From positions 4,650,461 through 4,714,460 of the forward strand of contig CM068313.1 in assembly GCA_034766995.1 (NCBI GenBank): 64,000 bases of DNA, in the 5' to 3' direction. Position numbers and translations under genes: made by a program. The notes under the pieces are model-generated. The model saw only the letters and a program-made list of their open reading frames with translations, did no database searches and was not told the origin of the DNA. Positions 57,801 through 64,000 of the stretch are shown here, in pieces. The DNA comes from Acanthacorydalis orientalis. Taxonomy: Eukaryota > Arthropoda > Insecta > Megaloptera > Corydalidae. Positions within the stretch are counted from its first letter, which is position 1; every line of letters begins with the position of its first letter.

Positions 57801-59052
57801 TTTTTGGACATTGTCTAAAATCACTCGCCTCGATGGACGATTTTTGGACATTGTCTAAAAATCACTCGGCTCGATGGACGAATTTTGGACATTGTCTAAA
57901 AACTACTCGGCTCGACCGACGATTTTTGGACATTGTCTAAAAATCACTCTGCTCGACGGACGATTTTTGGACATTGTCTAAAATCACTCGGCTCGATGGA
58001 CGATTTTTAGATATTGTCTAAAAATCTCTGGGATCGACGGACAATTTTTGGACATTGTCTAAAAATCACTCGACTCGCCGGACGATTTTTGGACATTGTC
58101 TAAAATCACTCGGCTCGATGGACGATTTTTGGACATTGTCTAAAAATCACTCGGCTCGGCGGACGATTTTTGGACATTGTCGAAAAAGCACTCGGCCTGA
58201 CCGACGATTTTTGGACATTGTCTAAAAATCACTCGGCTCGACGGACGATTTTTGGACATTGTCTAAAAATCACTCGGCTCGACGGACGATTTTTGGACAT
58301 TGTCTAAAAACCACTCGGCTCGACCGACGATTTTTGGACATTGTCTAAAAATCACTCTGCTGGACGGACGATTTTTGGACATTGTCGAAAAATCACTCGG
58401 CTCGACCGACGATTTTTTGACATTATCTAAAAATCACCAGGCCGACGGACGATTTTTGGACATAGTCTAAAATCACTCGCCTCGATGGACGATTTTTGGA
58501 CATTGTCTAAAAATCACTCGGCTCGGCGGACGATTTTTGGACATTGTCGAAAAATCACTCGGCTCGACCGACGATTTTTGGACATTATCTAAAAATCACC
58601 AGGCCGACGGACGATTTTTGGACATTGTCTAAAAATCACTCGGCTCGATGGACGAATTTTGGACATTGTCTAAAAATCACTCGGCTCGACGGACGATTTT
58701 TGGACATTGTCTAAAATCACTCGGCTCGATGGACGAATTTTGGACATTGTCTAAAAATCACTCGGCTCGATGGACGAATTTTGGACCTTGTCTAAAAATC
58801 ACCCGGCTCGACGGACGATTTTTGGATATTGTCTAAAAATCACTCGTCTCGACCGACGATTTTTGGACATTGTCTTATAATCACCTGGCCGACGGACGAT
58901 TTTTGGACATTGTCTAAAAATCACTCGTCTCGACCGACGATTTTTGGACATTGTCTAAAAATCACTCGGCTCGACCGACGATTTTTGGACATTGTCTAAG
59001 AATCACTCGGCTCGACGGACGATTTTTGGACATTGTCTAAAAATCACTCGGC
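54846..59052 (-). repeat. 41-bp satellite, right arm of palindrome
   Basis: From about 54,848 the same 41-bp unit runs in the opposite orientation (ACTCGGCTCGACGGACGA then TTTTTGGACATTGTCTAAAA) for about 102 units. Subtypes include CACCAGGCCGACGGACGA, CTCTGCTGGACGGACGA and ACTCGTCTCGACCGACGA. The arm is longer than the left one and its subtype mix differs. Confidence 0.97.
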
Positions 59053-59563
59053 TCGTGTGTGTGTGTGGTTGTGTGTGTGTGGGTTCTGTCTCTGTGTGGG
59101 TCTGAGTCTGTGTGGGTCTGTGTCTGTGTGGGTCTGTGTCTGTGTGGGTCTGTGTCTGTGTGGGTCTGTGTCTGTGTGGGTCTGTGTCTGTGTGGGTCTG
59201 TGTCTGTGTGGGTCTGTGTCTGTGTGGGTCTGTGTCTGTGTGGGTCTGTGTGGGTCTGTGTCTGTGTGGGTCTGTGTGGGTCTGTGTCTGTGTGGGTCTG
59301 TGCCTGTGTGGGTCTGTGCCTGTGTGGGTCTGTGCCTGTGTGGGTCTGTGCCTGTGTGGGTCTGTGCCTGTGTGGGTCTGTGCCTGTGTGTGTCTGAGAA
59401 TGTGCGGGTCTGTGTCTGTGCGGGTCTGTGTCTGTGCGGGTCTGTGTCTGTGCGGGTCTGTGTCTGTGCGGGTCTGTGTCTGTTCGAGTCTGTGTCTGTG
59501 TGGGTCTGTGTGTGGGTCTGTCTGTGTGGGTCCGTGTCTGTGTGGGTCTGTGTCTGTGAGTGT
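59053..59563 (-). repeat. 16-bp TCTGTG minisatellite, right copy
   Basis: Tandem GTGTGGGTCTGTGTCT units, the reverse complement of the left minisatellite, preceded by a (GT)n stretch as expected for a mirrored order. A subtype with GGGTCTGTGCCT and another with GTGCGGGTCTGTGTCT form internal blocks. Frames of up to 238 residues are artefacts of the unit. Confidence 0.95.
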
Positions 59564-59725
59564 TTTTGGATATTTTCTAAAAATGACTCGGGTTTAATGT
59601 CGATTTTTGGAAATTGTCTAAAAATGGCTCGACTTGAATGACGATTTTTGACATTGTCTAAAAATGACTCGAGTTTAACGACGATTTTTAGACTTTGGTT
59701 GAAAACAAGTTTTTTGGGTAAAATA
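59564..59725 (-). repeat. Spacer of decayed 41-bp units, right
   Basis: Reverse-complement counterpart of 51,060-51,290, including GACTCGGGTTTAA and the TTGAAAACAAGTTTTTTGGG junction to the 155-bp satellite. It is shorter than the left spacer, missing about one to two units. Confidence 0.85.
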
Positions 59726-60350
59726 GTGCTTTTTTGGACAATAATCGAATTGAATTGCACACCACGAGATAGGTAATTTTAAGACGCATCTAACGATATG
59801 CGATATGAGCTATTTCGCACTTAATTTCGACTACTTATGGCCGAAAAACTGGTTGAAAAACAGGTTTTTCGGTCAAAATTAGGCTTTTTTGGAAGATAAT
59901 CGAATTGAATTGCACACCACGCGATAGATAATTTTAAGACGCATCTAACGATATGCGAAATGAGCCGTTTCGCACTTAATTTCGACTACTTTTGACCGAA
60001 AAACTGGTTGAAAAATAGGTTTGTCGGGCAAAATTAGGCTTTTTTTGAAGATAATCGAATTGAATTGCACACCACGAGATAGATAATTTTAAGACGCATC
60101 TAACGATGTGCGATATGAGACGTTTCGCACTTAATTTCGACTACTTTTGGCCGAAAAAGTGGTTGAAAAATAGGTTTTTCGGTCAAAATTAGGCTTTTTT
60201 TGAAGATAATCGAATTGAATTGCACACCACGAGATAGATAATCTTAAGACGCATCTAATATGCGATATGAGCCGTTTCGCACTTAATTTCGACTACTTAT
60301 GGCCGGAAAACTGGTTGAGAAATAGGTTTTTTGAGCAAAGTAAGGTCTTT
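59725..60350 (-). repeat. 155-bp satellite, reverse orientation, first block
   Basis: Four units in reverse orientation. The first three are inner type (CAAAATTAGGCTTTTTT) and the last is edge type (GAGCAAAGTAAGGTCTTTT), then the block is cut off abruptly at about 60,352 against 41-bp satellite sequence. Confidence 0.95.
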
Positions 60351-60545
60351 TCACTCGGCTCGACGGACGATTTTTGGACATTGTTAAAAACCACTATGCT
60401 CGACGGACGATTTTTGGACATTGTCTAAAAATCACTCGGCTCGACGGACGATTTTTCGACATTGTCTAACATTCACTTGGAATAACCGACGTTTTTTGGA
60501 CATTGTCCAAAAATCACTTTGGTAATCCAACGATTTTTGGACATT
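60350..60545 (-). repeat. 41-bp satellite, second small block
   Basis: About four to five reverse-orientation 41-bp units, the last two diverged, lying between the truncated 155-bp unit and a second TCTGTG minisatellite. Confidence 0.9.
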
Positions 60546-60847
60546 GTCTTAGTGTGTGTGTGTGTGTGTATGTATATATGTGTGGAAGTGTGTGTGTGTG
60601 CGGGTCTGTGTCTGTGTGGGTCCGTGTCTGTGTGGGTCCGTGTCTGTGTGGGTCCGTGTCTGTGTGGGTCCGTGTCTGTGTGGGTCCGTGTCTGTGTGGG
60701 TCCGTGTCTGTGTGGGTCCGTGTCTGTGTGGGTCCGTGTCTGTGTGGGTCCGTGTCTGTGTGGGTCTGTGTTTGTGTCTGTGTGGGTCTGTCTGTGTGGG
60801 TCTGTGTCTGTGTGGGTCCGTGTCTGTGTGGGTCTGTGTCTGTGAAT
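60546..60847 (-). repeat. 16-bp TCTGTG minisatellite, second right copy
   Basis: A (GT)n lead-in followed by tandem GTGTGGGTCCGTGTCT units. The C in GGGTCCG distinguishes most of its units from those at 59,053-59,563. Long frames across it are artefacts. Confidence 0.95.
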
Positions 60848-61065
60848 GTTTTTGGAAATTGTCTAAAAATGACTCGGGTTTAATGTCGATTTTTGGAAAT
60901 TGTCTACAAATGACTTAAGACTTTCTACGATTTTTGGACATTGTCTAAAAATGGCTGGACTTGAATGACGATTTTTGACATTGTCTAAAAATGACTAGTT
61001 TAACGACGATTTTTGGTCTTTGGTTGAAAACAAGTTTTTTGGGCAAAATAATGCTTTTTTGGACA
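60848..61065 (-). repeat. Spacer of decayed 41-bp units, second right copy
   Basis: Closely similar to 59,564-59,725 (GACTCGGGTTTAATGTCG shared), with an extra ATGACTTAAGACTTTC unit. That extra unit matches, in reverse, GAAGTCTTAAGTTA near 51,215 in the left spacer but is missing from the first right copy. Confidence 0.85.
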
Positions 61066-61690
61066 ATAATCGAATGGAATTGCACACCACGAGATAGATA
61101 ATTTTAAGACGCATCTAACGATTTGCGATATGAGCCCTTTTGCATTTAAATTCGACTACTTATGGCCGAAAAACTGGTTGAAAAATAGGTTTTTCGGGCA
61201 AAATTAGTCTTTTTTGGAAGATAATCGAATTGAATCGTACACCACGCGATAGATAATTTTAAGGCACATCTAACGATATGCGATATGAGCCATTTCGCAC
61301 TTAATTTCGACTACTTATGGCCGAAAAACTGGTTGAAAAATAGGTTTTTTGAGCAAAGTAAGGTCCTTTTGGGAAATGATCGAGTCGAATTGCATACCGC
61401 GTGATAGTCAATTTTAAGACGCTTCTAACGATGTGGGATTTGACCCATTTCGCACTTAATTTCGACTACTTATAGCCGAAAAACTTTTCGAAAAATAGGT
61501 TTTTTGAGCAAAGTAAGGTCTTTTTGGAAAATAATCAAATCGAATTGCACACCACGTGCTAGATAATTTTAAGACGCATCTAACGATGTGCGATTTTAGC
61601 CGCTTTGCTCTTAATATCGACAACTTATGGTCGAAAAACTGTTTGAAAAATTGGTTTTTTGAACCAAGGTGTTTTTGGAAAATAATCAGA
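61065..61690 (-). repeat. 155-bp satellite, reverse orientation, outer block
   Basis: Four units. The innermost is inner type, the next two are edge type (GAGCAAAGTAAGGTC), and the last is a decayed partial unit ending near 61,690. This is the right margin of the island. Confidence 0.95.
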
Positions 61691-62130
61691 CATTTGTCTA
61701 ATTTCATTAAGTTACATTTGAGAGGTAAAACTGGAAATTAAAGATGTAATATGAAGTAAAACGTTTGTGTAATTCCATTTTTCTTGCTTAAGAAGTAAGG
61801 CATGAAGTTAAACATTACCATAAAATAGTCCGTGCGGTACAAACTAATGTAATATGAAATTTGGCGTTTGTCTTTTCCTTTTTCAGGCTTGTTTAGCTAT
61901 ATATGAATATAGGCATTTTTTTAAAGTTCTCCCTGCATGATAAACAAATGGAATATGAAATTAGACATTTGTGTAATTTCACTAATCTAAACCTGAGAAG
62001 CAAAATTCGAAATTGGTTATTGTTTTAAAACAATGCGTGGTAAATCAATGTTGTATGAAACTAGTTTTTTGCCTAATTTCACATATTCAGGTTTGAGAAG
62101 TAAGACTAAAATTTAGATATTTCTTTTAAT
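61690..62130. repeat. Decayed tandem repeat, unit about 101 bp
   Basis: An AATATGAAAT-like start followed by TTTGTGTAATTTC and a TTGAGAAGTAAAACT-like block recurs with AATATGAA at 61,748, 61,851, 61,952 and about 62,052. Roughly four and a half diverged copies are present. It is unrelated by eye to the 155-bp and 41-bp satellites. Confidence 0.7.
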
Positions 62131-62159
62131 ATTGTTCTTGCTTAACTGATGGCAATTAT

Positions 62160-62375
62160 GCTCGACAGTCAGGGTTCACAGTTAGCAGAGGTCATACACA
62201 ATCAGTTAGTTGAGCTAGTTAATGAAGATTGATCATGTCCGATCAACTGAGGATCCGGTATGGCCATTCAGTCGGCCAACACAGGTAGCAAAGGGTCAAC
62301 CATTCGCAGTCAGCCACCCATCACAGGTATTGAAAGGTCATAGTTGATCGGTTGAGAATGGCTAGTCACTCGGTC
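62160..62375. repeat. Less AT-rich block with short degenerate repeats
   Basis: CAGTCGGCCAACACAGGTAG near 62,270 and CAGTCAGCCACCCATCACAG near 62,308 head two units of about 38-42 bases that each end in GGGTCA or AGGTCA. Further GGTCA and GATCA motifs are scattered around them. No coding potential is seen. Confidence 0.45.
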
Positions 62376-62667
62376 ATGTGTTTTTCAATTTGCATATTTG
62401 CTTAAATTATTCATATGTGATGGATCAGCGAAGCATACTATTAGGCATTTTTTTTTATTGTATAGGTAACTTATGGTTAATTGAATGATATGAATTACGA
62501 ATGAAAAATAAAGTTAACAGGAACGTGAAACAATTGAAATCATATGTTTAAATGTAATTTTATAATAAAATTTCTTAATTATGAATTTTCAATTGATAAC
62601 TTATATTTTGTTAAAATAGAGACATGTTTATTAAAGTATTTCTTATAAAATATTTTTTTGATATAAA
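62376..62667. other. gcl 3' flank and 3' UTR
   Basis: AT-rich sequence with no gene. The minus-strand AATAAA at 62,632-62,627 should end the gcl transcript. Confidence 0.6.
62627..62632 (-). terminator. gcl polyadenylation signal AATAAA
   Basis: On the minus strand AATAAA lies about 36 bases after the gcl stop codon. Confidence 0.5.
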
Positions 62668-64000
62668 TCATGATATACTAATGACATCTTTTTTTTCAGG
62701 TACTTGTGGTGTTTTCACTAACAAATTAACTGAAACAAGTAATGGAAATGTTAATTTTTTATCAAGTAAGAATAGTGGAAGTTCTTCATTTCTTCCAAAA
62801 GACAAGAATTTTATATCTGTTGCTTGGCTGTATTTGACTTGCCTTTGATCATTAAGAGAGGCCAATGTGACTCTAAAATGTTTAAAAACAGGTACTTTCG
62901 TTATGTTTATCATTTTTTATAAGCTGATAATAACAACTAAAAAGCACACATATTTACCTTAATAAAATACTTCGCTGTGTTTGCAAACTTAATAAAAGGC
63001 CATTTTCAAATCTATGATTTCGTTTTATCCGCACCATGTTTTCATCTAGAATTAGTATTAAATCTAAACCGAAATTAAAACCAGTCCACCTCCACATATG
63101 GCTGCCTTCTTCCGATACAATACGCCCGCATCGCAAACAATTTTCAAAAAATACATCTTTGTGTTCTTCTTTAGGTCTAAGTATAATAATAGTTGGTTAA
63201 AAAAAATTAATTATCAGCAGCTTAAATTTACCTATTAACTATTTTTATATTAAAAGTAAGAAACTGAAAAATAAATACCCTCTATCTAAACCTTGGTCTA
63301 TACGTAACATACTATGCCACTGTTCGATTACTGCTGGACTCAACCACTCCATTGGAATTATATTATCTTGTTGAAGCATTTCGATATCCAGGCAATGCAT
63401 TAATATGTGATGGAATCTTAATACATTGAACGGCTTGATAAATTCACTTCCTTCGTCAGTTAACAAATAAGGAATGTTATCTGAAAAACAAGACTTTTAC
63501 ATTAATGCGAGACAAATATTGCAGCACAAAATTGATTGTGTAAATATTTTCATATAAAAAGGTTCTGAAACTGTTAAATCACCTCTACGTTTTTGGAAAA
63601 ATGTTCTCAACTCAGCTTCTTTGTCCTCTGTAGGCTCCCACAACGGATGTAATCGTAAATAAATCCAATAACGCAGAAGAATGTAAATTGAAAATTCCGT
63701 CTGAACGACAAAAAGATCGGGACTTGAAATCAATTTTGACATCAGATCGGAATTGACTTCTCGTAACCATTTAACGTGATCGTAAAAATACCCCAGTAAA
63801 TTTACAAGTAACCATTTGAACGAAGCTTCTTTAACACTTTTTACACCATATTCACAAGCAGCTTCATAATATTTTACAGCAGTCTGTCATAAAATATTTA
63901 TAGCGTATATTCATGTATGTGTATATATAAATGTATGTGTATATATAAATATATATGTATTTACCTTTGTATTGACAGTTTCAATCATTACTGATGCACA
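62668..64000 (-). CDS. gcl: Germ cell-less (Gcl/GMCL1), C-terminal part
   Basis: Gcl is a BTB-BACK protein and substrate adaptor of a cullin-3 ubiquitin ligase; in flies it is needed to form primordial germ cells. Five minus-strand exons are visible: 64000(cut)-63965, 63883-63583, 63480-63279, 63176-62958 and 62872-62668. All introns are GT-AG and all phases agree, giving the last 320 residues. Matching segments are the BACK-domain TAVKYYEAACEYGVKSV, LISSPDLFVVQTEFSIY with the tryptophan/leucine helix LLRYWIYLRLHP, and the C-terminal LRCGRIVSEEG followed by WRWTGFNFGLDL, which is diagnostic of Gcl. The BTB domain and N-terminus lie beyond the right edge. Its 3' end is only about 1 kb from the satellite island. 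Confidence 0.95.

Noticed and set aside
53122..58836. Frames with repeated SKNHSARRTIFGHCLK-type residues
   Set aside because: Three 41-bp units make 123 bases, a multiple of three, so the translation repeats every 41 residues. This is a satellite artefact.
51883..59052. CRISPR-like pattern of short regular repeats
   Set aside because: Unit and 'spacer' are both repeated, the period is 41 bp with no unique spacers, and the DNA is eukaryotic.
59033..60918. Similar long frames of 100-238 residues across the TCTGTG blocks
   Set aside because: Same cause as the left minisatellite. Composition is pure repeat.
38500..61690. Interpretation as telomere or rDNA
   Set aside because: No TTAGG-type repeat and no rRNA-like sequence. 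Single-copy genes continue on both sides.

Overview
This window is AT-rich nuclear DNA from an insect. The evidence is spliceosomal introns in every multi-exon gene, insect gene families (Calypso, Hobbit, Germ cell-less, a mitochondrial-clan ecdysteroid-type P450), mariner relics and many (TA)n microsatellites. The protein sequences look hymenopteran to me, but that placement is an inference.

Region 1 (1-13,160) holds clu (clustered mitochondria protein, all but its first coding exon) and then calypso (BAP1-type deubiquitinase), both on the plus strand. Region 2 (13,161-30,120) is dominated by one minus-strand gene. This is a seven-exon mitochondrial P450, most likely CYP315A1/shadow, with a 5.8 kb first intron. 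A gene-poor 7.8 kb follows with three decayed mariner elements and TA microsatellites. Region 3 (30,121-37,858) has the bridge-like lipid-transfer gene hobbit (KIAA0100/BLTP2), 15 exons on the plus strand, followed 0.5 kb later by a 56-residue gene for the smallest cytochrome bc1 subunit (UQCR11). I re-derived exon boundaries by hand. All reading frames close across every junction (Clu 1,335 visible residues, Calypso 517, P450 495, Hobbit 1,988, Gcl last 320).

Region 4 (about 38,500-61,690) is a 23 kb satellite island between UQCR11 and germ cell-less. It is layered like an onion. A 155-bp satellite is outermost, then a spacer of decayed 41-bp units, a 16-bp CACAGA/TCTGTG minisatellite, and a 41-bp satellite at the core. 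The core switches strand at about 54,848, and the same layers then run outward in reverse order on the opposite strand. Sequence subtypes of the 155-bp unit are also mirrored, with the same variant at both outer edges. The right side carries a second, shorter copy of the layer set. This nested palindrome is the most unusual structure in the window.

Region 5 (61,690-64,000) has two further short decayed repeat fields and then the 3' half of germ cell-less (gcl) on the minus strand, running off the right edge.

The genes do not form a pathway together. Clu and UQCR11 serve mitochondria, the P450 probably serves mitochondrial ecdysteroid synthesis, Calypso acts on chromatin, Hobbit on ER-plasma membrane lipid transfer and Gcl in a cullin-3 ligase.
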